NCBI GenBank assembly: GCA_937924675.1
Contig: CALEVL010000112.1
Location: forward strand, 1 to 10,356
Reading direction: 5' to 3'
Origin: an uncultured Ignavibacteria bacterium
GTDB taxonomy: Bacteria > Bacteroidota > Ignavibacteria > Tepidaquicellales > Tepidaquicellaceae
Length of the DNA stretch: 10,356 nucleotides
Part shown: positions 1-6,752 of the stretch, piece after piece
How the letters are laid out: each line of letters opens with the position of its first letter
How positions within the stretch are numbered: position 1 is the stretch's first letter
Program-made: the position numbers and the translations under genes
Notes under the pieces: model-generated
Told to the model about the DNA's origin: nothing
The model's input: only the letters and a program-made list of their open reading frames with translations
Database searches by the model: none

Positions 1-1217
1 TCTGCACCTCGTCCGAAATCAATTGCAATATTGGTTCTTGAATCTTTATTGAATTTAATTCTCAACCCACCACCATACCCGGGACGAACATACTTAAAAA
101 GATCTGTTCCGCTGTCAGGATCTGATGCAGCAGTTCCGTTGATGAAGGCAACCGCACCCAATAGACCATTGCTTGTAATCGGAAATCTGTATTCAAACTC
201 CCCGTACATCAAACCCTTTCCCCTGTATCTGCCAACGATATAACCTCTCCCGGATTTTTCATATTTGTCCCAGCCAAGTGCAGGAAGACTTAGATATGGC
301 GCATTCCCGTTAACTGTAAAATTCCCAAACAACCAGAATGCAAACACATGCTTATTGATCTTTCCAAATGATTGATAATTCCTGAATTCAAAATAAGCGT
401 TCTGCCAATAGCTTTCTCCTGCCACGTATTTACCGTTGAAGACATATTTGAACACACCGTAATAACCCTTGTACGGATTGATGGTATTGTCCCTTGAATC
501 AAATTCCATAAGCAATCCTATTCCTCCATTGTTGTAATTGGTCGTGTCAAAGTTATACTTTCTATTGTAATCATTATGAAAGTTTGGGCTGATGACAGCA
601 TCATCAAGATTCTTTGTTTGTATATTGTAGAATCTGTCAAAATAAAATCCGACACCGCCGTAAATATTTCCGAATAGCTTTTTCGAAACTTTCTGGTAAA
701 ATCTCAACTGATCGTAGTTTAAGTTCTGCTCATTCACGTCCGTAGTTCCGGTTCCAAGTCCGAATGTCGGCTGATAAGTGATTGAGAACCTCCAATCTCC
801 TTCAAGATACCACCCGTTGCCGGATGAGTATATATCGGACTTCATTTTGATGTTGAACTGACTCTTGGAAGTATAATTGCTGGAAAGTGTAGCAGCCGAT
901 GGAGATGTTTTCTTTGGGTCGCCAAATGTCTTTGCCATTCCCAGATTGAAGCCGATTAAAAATCCTGTATTCGTAGAATATGAAACTCCCGGAAGAAAGC
1001 TCAGTTTCAGAGACTTGCTCTCTTCGGTTAAATCTTTTTCGGTCTTGGCGGATTTCTTGCCGAACCAGTTTCTCAGAACATCCATAAGGTCAAGCTGATT
1101 GCTTGCCGAGTCCTTTCCCTGTCTGTCCTGACAGAAACCTGATGTTGTATTGAGTGTCAAAAGAAATGTAAACATTACCGCAAGTAGAAGTGGAAATGTT
1201 CTTTGAAGCCTTATCAT
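1..1217 (-). CDS. Omp85/surface-antigen (BamA-like) outer membrane barrel protein, C-terminus cut off by window edge
   Basis: This is an outer membrane beta-barrel of the Omp85 (Bac_surface_Ag) superfamily, read here for 405 codons without a stop. A hydrophobic N-terminal signal peptide (about residues 1-28) is followed by a short polar linker and then barrel sequence. There is no room for POTRA domains, so this is a barrel-only member. Family marks are FDSRDN followed by NPYKGYY (about 239-253), GRYRGK (329-334), EYRFPI (342-347) and PGYGGGLRIKFN (379-390). The last visible residues (IAIDFGRG) resemble the final strand region, so probably only 10-20 residues are missing. The ATG at 1217 has no Shine-Dalgarno. 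It lies 7 bases downstream of the SulP stop, so the two are almost certainly co-transcribed. Family knowledge suggests a role in outer membrane protein assembly or secretion, but barrel-only members are mostly uncharacterised. The specific substrate is unknown. Confidence 0.85.
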   Translation of the reverse strand, partial: MIRLQRTFPLLLAVMFTFLLTLNTTSGFCQDRQGKDSASNQLDLMDVLRNWFGKKSAKTEKDLTEESKSLKLSFLPGVSYSTNTGFLIGFNLGMAKTFGDPKKTSPSAATLSSNYTSKSQFNIKMKSDIYSSGNGWYLEGDWRFSITYQPTFGLGTGTTDVNEQNLNYDQLRFYQKVSKKLFGNIYGGVGFYFDRFYNIQTKNLDDAVISPNFHNDYNRKYNFDTTNYNNGGIGLLMEFDSRDNTINPYKGYYGVFKYVFNGKYVAGESYWQNAYFEFRNYQSFGKINKHVFAFWLFGNFTVNGNAPYLSLPALGWDKYEKSGRGYIVGRYRGKGLMYGEFEYRFPITSNGLLGAVAFINGTAASDPDSGTDLFKYVRPGYGGGLRIKFNKDSRTNIAIDFGRGA

Positions 1218-1224
1218 TTTAGAT

Positions 1225-2901
1225 TTATTTTGATTTTAAAAATTGTTCTACCCCGGCATCAATTGTTTCAAACAAATTTTCACTGCCAATACATTCCTCT
1301 AAACCGGAAAAAGCAATCATGGCTCTAATTCCAGCTTTTGCGTCTGCAATACCCAATTGGATTCCTTCTTGCCTGAGTTCTTTGGAAAAATCAATTAATG
1401 CATCGGCGGCGGTTATGTCAAGATAGTTGGCCGGTCCTGCTGCAAGAAGAAAATATCTGACAGCTTCTTTCTGTTCTTTGATCTTTTGCTTTGCTCTGCC
1501 CAGGAAATAATCGGAGTTGAAAAACAGCAATGCAGAATCAAACCGGTAAATCAACAGTCCGGGATATGTCTTTATATTTTCGAAGTCCTCAACATTATGA
1601 TAGGAATTTGTCTCCTCTACCTTTCCCAGAACTGCATCAGGAGGTGAAGAAGATCTTGCAAGTAATCTGAATAAAGACAAACTCACTGCGAACATAACTG
1701 CAGGGATAACGCCAATCGTAATTACAGACAAGGATGTGAGTAAAGCTAATCCAAATTCGGACCTGCTTACTTTATATAGTCTTTTCAGATAATCCAAATT
1801 GAAAAGGCCAATTGATGCAGAAATAATTATCGCGCTTAATGTGGTTATGGGAAGATAGCTCAGATATTGCGTAAGAAATATTGCAATCAATGACATTGTA
1901 AGTGCAGCAACTACTGAAACAAGTTGTGTCTTGCCGCCTGCTGAATCATTTACTGCGGTTCTGGAATCTGCACCGCTAACAACGAAGCCGCTTGTAATTC
2001 CCGAAAGCACATTTGATATTCCAAGTGCTACAAAGTCCTTATTTGCATTTACTGTATATCCATTCTTGGAAGCAAAACTTTTGCTGGTCAACATCATGCT
2101 GCAAAATGTAATAAGCACAATACCCAATGATTCCATGAAGATCTTTGGTGTTTCCTTTGAGAAGAGATCAGGAAAAACAAATGGGGGAAATCCTGCCGGT
2201 ACACTTCCTACTACTGCAACTCCTTCTCTGTCGAGTCCGGTTAAGAATACAATAGCAATTCCTGCAATCACAGCAATCATCGGAGCCGGAATCATTTTGA
2301 AATATCGATGGAATAATCTGAGAAACACAAATGTAGTTATACCTATCAGAAGAGTAATAACATTTGTTCCTCCAAGTCCGGAAAAGAAATTGGCCATTGT
2401 TCTGAAGAATCCGGAAACTTCAAGATTGAAACCAAACAGTTTTCCAAGCTGTCCGGCGATAATGCTGATTGCAAGTCCGTTAAGATAGCCGTTCAGTATT
2501 GGCTTTGAAAGAAAATTGGCCAGAGACCCAAGCTTCAATATTCCACCAGCGATGCAAAGCAATCCAACCAATACAGCCAGCAGTGTAGAAATTGCCCTGT
2601 ATTCCGGACTGCCGGCAACAGAAACTGTAATTAGCGCGGATGCAACAAGCATACAAGTTGCGGAATCTGGGCCTATTATCAACTGCTTCGAAGTTCCAAA
2701 CAGTGCATAAGCGACTACAGGCAATATGCTTGAGTATAAACCTGTTTCAGGCGGAAGTCCTGCCAAGCCGGCATATGCAATTCCTACGGGCAGTGCAATG
2801 GCTGCAACGGAAAGTCCCGCAAGAAGATCTTTGCTTAACCATTCCTTCTTATAATCCTTTAAAGCGATTATGCCGGGAAGATAATCAGATATTGATTGCA
2901 C
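1225..2901 (-). CDS. SulP family inorganic anion transporter with STAS domain
   Basis: This is an inner membrane secondary transporter of the SulP/SLC26 family (sulfate, bicarbonate or dicarboxylate type), 558 residues and full length for bacterial members. The hydrophobic transport core spans about residues 25-415. The SulP signature region is TGLYSSILP to GTSK (53-72), followed by IIGPDSA (75-81). The conserved second-half motif is SGADSRTAVN with AGGKTQL (309-327). A C-terminal cytoplasmic STAS domain covers about 442-556, with the LDIT loop (494-497) where STAS proteins can carry a phosphorylatable Ser/Thr. The start is GTG at 2901. An in-frame TAA lies 12 bases upstream (2914-2916) and no other start fits between them. 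The substrate cannot be told from the sequence. The gene is divergent from the MCE operon and probably forms an operon with the downstream Omp85-like barrel gene. Confidence 0.93.
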   Translation of the reverse strand: MQSISDYLPGIIALKDYKKEWLSKDLLAGLSVAAIALPVGIAYAGLAGLPPETGLYSSILPVVAYALFGTSKQLIIGPDSATCMLVASALITVSVAGSPEYRAISTLLAVLVGLLCIAGGILKLGSLANFLSKPILNGYLNGLAISIIAGQLGKLFGFNLEVSGFFRTMANFFSGLGGTNVITLLIGITTFVFLRLFHRYFKMIPAPMIAVIAGIAIVFLTGLDREGVAVVGSVPAGFPPFVFPDLFSKETPKIFMESLGIVLITFCSMMLTSKSFASKNGYTVNANKDFVALGISNVLSGITSGFVVSGADSRTAVNDSAGGKTQLVSVVAALTMSLIAIFLTQYLSYLPITTLSAIIISASIGLFNLDYLKRLYKVSRSEFGLALLTSLSVITIGVIPAVMFAVSLSLFRLLARSSSPPDAVLGKVEETNSYHNVEDFENIKTYPGLLIYRFDSALLFFNSDYFLGRAKQKIKEQKEAVRYFLLAAGPANYLDITAADALIDFSKELRQEGIQLGIADAKAGIRAMIAFSGLEECIGSENLFETIDAGVEQFLKSK

Positions 2902-3084
2902 GAAATTGATATCTTATGTAGTATGAATTTTTCATTGCAAGATTAGTTTTAGAGAATCTTTATTCAAGTTTCTAATGAATCTCAAAGAGCTTATATTAAT
3001 TTTACAGGTAAGCAGACAGTTCAAACCTGTTTTGATTTAAATTTTTATTCCAAGTATCTTGAAGCAAAAGACAAATCGCAAATT
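2902..3084. promoter_or_regulatory. Divergent intergenic region between SulP unit and MCE operon
   Basis: This 183-base AT-rich gap separates two divergently transcribed units and must hold promoters for both. A perfect 6-base inverted repeat, ACAGGT (3004-3009) and ACCTGT (3025-3030) with a 15-base spacer, sits just upstream of the candidate rightward promoter. It could be an operator. I saw no convincing leftward promoter with both boxes. Confidence 0.45.
3032..3060 (+). promoter_or_regulatory. Candidate sigma70-type promoter of the MCE operon
   Basis: TTGATT (3032-3037) and TATCTT (3055-3060) are separated by 17 bases, each matching the sigma70 consensus at four or more positions. Transcription would begin near 3067, giving a leader of only about 18 bases before the GTG start at 3085. 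The region is AT-rich, so a chance match is possible. Confidence 0.35.
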
Positions 3085-3723
3085 GTGAAGTTCCGTTCAT
3101 CGTATGTCATTCTTCTTTTGGTTTTGATTTGTGTACTCCCGATGGCAGGATATTCTCAGGAATCTCCTGTTAATCATGTTAACAGTATCTTACACTTAGG
3201 AGACAAGTCGGAAACCGGAAACTCAACTTTGCCAATAGGCATAGGTGTAGCTTCATTCTTTTATCTGTTGAATCCAATTGTATTGTTTCAGAATGACAGG
3301 ATAGGAGGAGGATTAACCAAAGAGATCTCTCTCGGGTTTGGATATTTTGGCGAGCACAGACTTGCTGCTGAGTATTCATATATTTTCAGAGAGGGGAGCA
3401 GCAGTCATTTGAGATTCGGATATAAATACGACATCTTGCTCAAAGATAAACTGACACCGTCAAATCTTCTTCAGGGCACGTCGGTAGTATCAATTGGAGC
3501 ATCATATTTTTATGATTTTGAGTATCACGGAGTATCGCCTGAAATCTCATATGGCTATTCAATCCGCAATGATAAATTGCTTATTTATCCTAATCTCAAG
3601 CTCAGATATACTTACATACCGGATGGTTCAAATATGTTTGACTTTTCTATGGGATTCATGATAGGATTTGCGAACCCCTTTATTGATCTGAAAATCAGAA
3701 AGAATAATAATTCTGACAAATGA
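3085..3723 (+). CDS. Small secreted protein, predicted eight-stranded outer membrane barrel, first gene of MCE operon
   Basis: I do not recognise a named family. The 212-residue product begins with a signal peptide (about 1-24, MKFRSS then a hydrophobic core, cut likely before QES). The rest, from about residue 74, reads as roughly eight amphipathic strands with aromatic residues at strand ends, for example around 80-88, 92-101, 108-118, 132-146, 151-160, 165-177, 183-194 and 198-206. This fits a small outer membrane barrel of OmpX/OmpW size, although it does not end in the usual terminal Phe. The GTG start at 3085 is chosen because the signal peptide begins there and no ATG, GTG or TTG lies in frame in the roughly 90 bases upstream. 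Its stop overlaps the permease start as ATGA (3720-3723), so translation of the two is probably coupled. This suggests a role in the same lipid transport machine, possibly at the outer membrane, which is inference. Confidence 0.8.
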   Translation: MKFRSSYVILLLVLICVLPMAGYSQESPVNHVNSILHLGDKSETGNSTLPIGIGVASFFYLLNPIVLFQNDRIGGGLTKEISLGFGYFGEHRLAAEYSYIFREGSSSHLRFGYKYDILLKDKLTPSNLLQGTSVVSIGASYFYDFEYHGVSPEISYGYSIRNDKLLIYPNLKLRYTYIPDGSNMFDFSMGFMIGFANPFIDLKIRKNNNSDK

Positions 3724-4535
3724 GCAGTACTGAAAAGGTAAATAAGAAGGAGTCCAAATCAACTCTGAAGTTCAAGCTTCCGGCTTCATTGGAAGAATTT
3801 TTTGCAAAGATTGCCGGCCTCGCTTCTTTTGCGTTCAAGTTTTTCATTGAATTGTTAAAGCCGCCGTACGAGATTAACGAAACTTTGAAGCAGTTTTTTA
3901 TGATAGGCTATAAATCTTTTCCTCTTGTTGCGATTACTGGTTTCATAATTGGACTGACCCTCACTCTTCAATCCATTCCTACACTCGATAAATTCGGAGC
4001 GGCTTCTCTTGTGCCTTCAATGGTTGCTCTTGCAGTAATTCTCGAAATTGGACCTGTTATAACTGCATTGATCTTTGCCGGTAAGATCGGTTCCGGAATA
4101 GGCGCGGAACTTGGTTCAATGAAAGTTACGGAGCAAATAGATGCTATGGAAGTATCCGGTACAAATCCGTTCAAATATCTTGTGGTCACAAGAATTTTTG
4201 CTGCTACAATCATGCTTCCGTTACTGGTTATTCTTTCGGATGCAATTGCCTTGTTCGGTGGTTTTCTGGCAATCAATATGTTTGATTACACGTCTTTGAA
4301 AACATTCCTCGTAAGCGCTATGGCAAATATTACATTCAGCGATATCATTCCAGCCGTAACAAAGACATTCCTTTTTGGATTGAGCATTGGCGTAGTTGGA
4401 TGTTATGAGGGATACAATGCAAGCAGAGGAACAGAGAGCGTTGGTATTGCCGCTAATACAGCAGTTGTGATTTCGTCATTGATGGTAATCCTGATTGATA
4501 TGGTGATGGTTCAGCTTTCATCAATAATATTCTGA
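3720..4535 (+). CDS. mlaE: MlaE-family ABC transporter permease (MCE lipid transport)
   Basis: This is the inner membrane permease of an MCE-type ABC transporter that moves phospholipids or other lipids between the membranes. It has 271 residues, a polar N-terminal arm (1-25), an amphipathic or interface helix region (about 26-60) and about five membrane segments from residue 65 on. The MlaE hallmark is present: EIGP (109-112), AGKIGSGIGAELGSMKVTEQ (120-139) and IDAMEVSGTNP (140-150), the last being the part that contacts the ATPase. The C-terminal GCYEGYNASRGTESVG (227-242) is also typical. The ATG at 3720 overlaps the previous stop by four bases and has no Shine-Dalgarno, which fits translational coupling. 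The ATPase gene follows after 5 bases. Nothing appears truncated. Confidence 0.95.
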   Translation: MSSTEKVNKKESKSTLKFKLPASLEEFFAKIAGLASFAFKFFIELLKPPYEINETLKQFFMIGYKSFPLVAITGFIIGLTLTLQSIPTLDKFGAASLVPSMVALAVILEIGPVITALIFAGKIGSGIGAELGSMKVTEQIDAMEVSGTNPFKYLVVTRIFAATIMLPLLVILSDAIALFGGFLAINMFDYTSLKTFLVSAMANITFSDIIPAVTKTFLFGLSIGVVGCYEGYNASRGTESVGIAANTAVVISSLMVILIDMVMVQLSSIIF

Positions 4536-4540
4536 AGTAT

Positions 4541-5290
4541 ATGGGTGACCTTAAGAATGAAGATGAAATACTCCGAATAAGCAAACTCAAGAAAGCCTTC
4601 GGTAGTAACACTGTTCTCTCCGATGTGGATTTAAATGTCAAAAAGGGAGAGACGGTAGTAATACTCGGAAGATCAGGAACAGGGAAATCTGTGATCCTGA
4701 AGTGCATCATCGGCCTCATCTTCCCTGATTCAGGAAGTATTGAAATATTCGGTGAAGATTTCCTGAATATTAAGCAGGATGAGAAAAGCAAACTTAGAAT
4801 AAGAATCGGATTCTTGTTTCAAGCAGGAGCCCTGTATGATTCAATGACAGTCAGGCAGAATCTTGAATTCCCGATTATAAGGCAACCGGATTACAAGAAA
4901 AGTGATCTGTCCGGCAAAGTGGAAGAAATGCTGGAGAATGTCGGACTTGCTGAAGCCATTGATAAAATGCCTTCCGAGTTATCCGGAGGCATGCAAAAAA
5001 GAATCGGACTTGCGAGAACTCTGATGCTCGAACCCGAAATAATACTATATGATGAGCCGACGACAGGACTTGATCCTGTTACATCAAATGAAATAAGCCA
5101 TCTGATACTCGATATGCAAAAGAAACTAAACGTTACTTCTTTGATCGTAACTCATGACATGCAGTGTGCAAAGCTTGTTTCAAACAGGATTGTGGTATTG
5201 AAAGAAGGCAAATTCACGGCCGAAGGCACGTTTGAAGAACTTGAGAAATCAGAGGATGAATTTGTAAACGGATTCTTTAAGTTTGAATAA
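4541..5290 (+). CDS. mlaF: MlaF-family ABC transporter ATP-binding protein
   Basis: This is the cytoplasmic ATPase that powers the MCE lipid transporter with the MlaE-type permease encoded just upstream. The 249 residues are full length and all ABC motifs are intact: Walker A GRSGTGKS (43-50), Q-loop Gln94 in FLFQAGALYDSMTV, signature LSGGMQKR (147-154), Walker B IILYDE with the catalytic Glu172 (167-172), D-loop TGLDP (175-179) and H-loop His205 in VTHD. The run QAGALYDSMTV after the Q-loop is typical of the MlaF subgroup. The ATG at 4541 lies 5 bases after the permease stop. The MCE-protein gene follows after a 73-base gap, the largest in the operon. Confidence 0.95.
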   Translation: MGDLKNEDEILRISKLKKAFGSNTVLSDVDLNVKKGETVVILGRSGTGKSVILKCIIGLIFPDSGSIEIFGEDFLNIKQDEKSKLRIRIGFLFQAGALYDSMTVRQNLEFPIIRQPDYKKSDLSGKVEEMLENVGLAEAIDKMPSELSGGMQKRIGLARTLMLEPEIILYDEPTTGLDPVTSNEISHLILDMQKKLNVTSLIVTHDMQCAKLVSNRIVVLKEGKFTAEGTFEELEKSEDEFVNGFFKFE

Positions 5291-5363
5291 CAATAAATCA
5301 AAAAGCCATAAATGTTCTCCGGAATATTTTGCCGGACAATTTAAAATAATTTAAGACATAGCC

Positions 5364-6443
5364 ATGGGAATGGACAAATCTAAACTAATCAAGCTTGGAA
5401 TATTTATAGCTGCAGGTCTTGCAGTTCTGATATTCGGGCTATTCTATATCGGAAGCAAGGAGAATCTTTTCACGAAGACTTTCGATGTTTATTCTGTATT
5501 CTCATCTGTCAGCGGACTTGCGGAAGGGAACAATGTTCAATTTGCAGGTATCAACGTTGGAACAGTAAAGTCAATTAGCATATTGTCAACTGACAAGATC
5601 AAAGTTACCATGAGCATTCAGGAGAAAGTGAGAGAATTCATCAAGAAGGACTCTGAAGCATCTATAAACTCGGAAGGGCTGGTTGGCAACAAAGTGCTCA
5701 CAATATACGGCGGCACTCCGGGTTCAACACCTGTTGATGCAGGTGATTCGATCCACTCAATTAAACCTGCCGAGCTGGGTGATATCATAGCGAATCTCGA
5801 CAAGTCATCTAAAGAAGCTCAGAAAATTGCTGAGCAGATAACGGAGATAACTCAGAAGGTAAACAACGGTGAGGGAACTCTTGGTAAGCTTGTAAATAAC
5901 AGCGACCTGTATGATCATCTTGATTCACTTACTGCAAACGTAGCAAATTCTACGAAGAGTATTGATAAGATTCTTGCACAAACCTCCACCACGATAAATT
6001 CCGTAACCAATGATATTCAGAGTCTTACAGTCAGCATCAAGCTTATAACGGATAACATTGGCGAGATCACAACCAAGATAAATTCTTCTCAAAGTCTTGT
6101 CGGTACATTGCTAACGGATACAGTATTTGCAAACGATATCAAAGGAGTGTTGAGGAATACTAATCAGACAACTGCAAATCTTGAAATGGGTTCATTCAGT
6201 TTCTACCAGAATATGGAAGCCCTCAAGCACAACTTCCTGTTTAAAGGATACTTTGAGGATCTGGGTTATTGGGATAAGACTGAGTTTACAAATGTCATGG
6301 AAAAAAGAGAAAGCAGGATTCTGAACAAAGAAAATGAACTTGATCAAAAAGAAGTTGAGTTGAGAGAAATGCAAAAGAAGCTTGAGCTGATGAGGAATGA
6401 ACTTCAAAAGAAGCTGGACAGTCTGAATCTAAAAGCTGAATAA
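5364..6443 (+). CDS. mlaD: MlaD-type MCE-domain lipid-binding protein with C-terminal coiled coil
   Basis: This is the periplasmic lipid-binding subunit of the MCE transporter, anchored in the inner membrane. One N-terminal membrane helix (about residues 10-29) is followed by the MCE domain (about 39-117), with VSGLAEGNNVQFAGINVGTV (49-68) and SEGLVGNKVLTIYGG (103-117) as diagnostic stretches. A long helical region follows (about 137-300). It contains two related segments, GEGTLGKLVNNSDLYDHL (169-186) and SSQSLVGTLLTDTVFANDI (241-259), and an EALKHNFLFKGYFEDLGYW block (285-303) of the sort seen in FCB MCE proteins. The C-terminus (about 310-357) is a charged coiled coil. At 359 residues it is about twice as long as E. 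coli MlaD, so it may form a longer tube or bridge. The start at 5364 has no Shine-Dalgarno; Met3 (5370) is an alternative. The symbol is family-level only. Confidence 0.92.
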   Translation: MGMDKSKLIKLGIFIAAGLAVLIFGLFYIGSKENLFTKTFDVYSVFSSVSGLAEGNNVQFAGINVGTVKSISILSTDKIKVTMSIQEKVREFIKKDSEASINSEGLVGNKVLTIYGGTPGSTPVDAGDSIHSIKPAELGDIIANLDKSSKEAQKIAEQITEITQKVNNGEGTLGKLVNNSDLYDHLDSLTANVANSTKSIDKILAQTSTTINSVTNDIQSLTVSIKLITDNIGEITTKINSSQSLVGTLLTDTVFANDIKGVLRNTNQTTANLEMGSFSFYQNMEALKHNFLFKGYFEDLGYWDKTEFTNVMEKRESRILNKENELDQKEVELREMQKKLELMRNELQKKLDSLNLKAE

Positions 6444-6451
6444 ACAGCTTT
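6432..6451 (+). terminator. Stem-loop on the stop codon of the MCE gene, possible terminator
   Basis: A perfect 7-base stem, AAAGCTG (6432-6438) and CAGCTTT (6445-6451), encloses a 6-base loop that contains the TAA stop codon of the MCE gene. It is followed by TCTATCT rather than a clean T-run. It sits at the operon end before a 309-base gene-free stretch, which supports termination or 3' end protection, but the weak U-tract limits confidence. Confidence 0.45.
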
Positions 6452-6752
6452 CTATCTGACCTGCACATGTCTATGTCTGATTTAAAGTGCATTAATAATC
6501 AGTGAAGTCTATCATTCTTCTTCAAAATAAGGAAACTGAATATTATCTCGATTTTTGTTTCCCGGTTGAAATATTCTTCACATTTATGTTAATATTGAAA
6601 TGATTATTTTCAACACAATTGTATACAATCAGGTGCGGGAACACAACTCATCGTAAGAATTGTTCAAAACAAGTCACAAGATAACTACTCTCCTAATTCT
6701 CTGAAGAATGTGACAAGACTGCATTTTATTAAGAAAAACTGACAAAGGTAGT
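6444..6752. other. Gene-free region upstream of the cyclase-STAND gene
   Basis: These 309 bases contain no supportable coding frame. They carry TTGAAA at 6566-6571 and 6595-6600 and the inverted copy TTTCAA at 6608-6613. The 12-base palindrome at 6618-6629 follows. TTGAAA (6566) with TAATAT (6590-6595) at an 18-base spacing is a weak sigma70-like promoter candidate. A weak Shine-Dalgarno, AAAGG (6744-6748), precedes the TTG start at 6753 by 4 bases. Confidence 0.5.
6618..6629. promoter_or_regulatory. Perfect 12-base palindrome, candidate operator
   Basis: ATTGTATACAAT is a perfect palindrome and overlaps a second one, ACAATTGT (6615-6622). It lies about 124 bases upstream of the cyclase-STAND start, right after the TTGAAA inverted repeat (6595-6613). 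The layout suits a dimeric regulator, but AT-rich DNA yields such palindromes by chance. Confidence 0.3.

Noticed and set aside
1931..2488. 185-residue plus-strand open frame inside the SulP gene
   Set aside because: It is antisense to the conserved SulP core, and its composition reflects the complement of membrane-protein codons.
3968..4276. 102-residue minus-strand open frame inside mlaE
   Set aside because: It is an antisense shadow of the conserved permease motif region with no recognisable features.
5318..5336. TCCGG/CCGGA inverted repeat between mlaF and the MCE gene
   Set aside because: The stem is only 5 bases with a 9-base loop and no T-run follows. The downstream gene belongs to the same operon, so an internal terminator is not supported.
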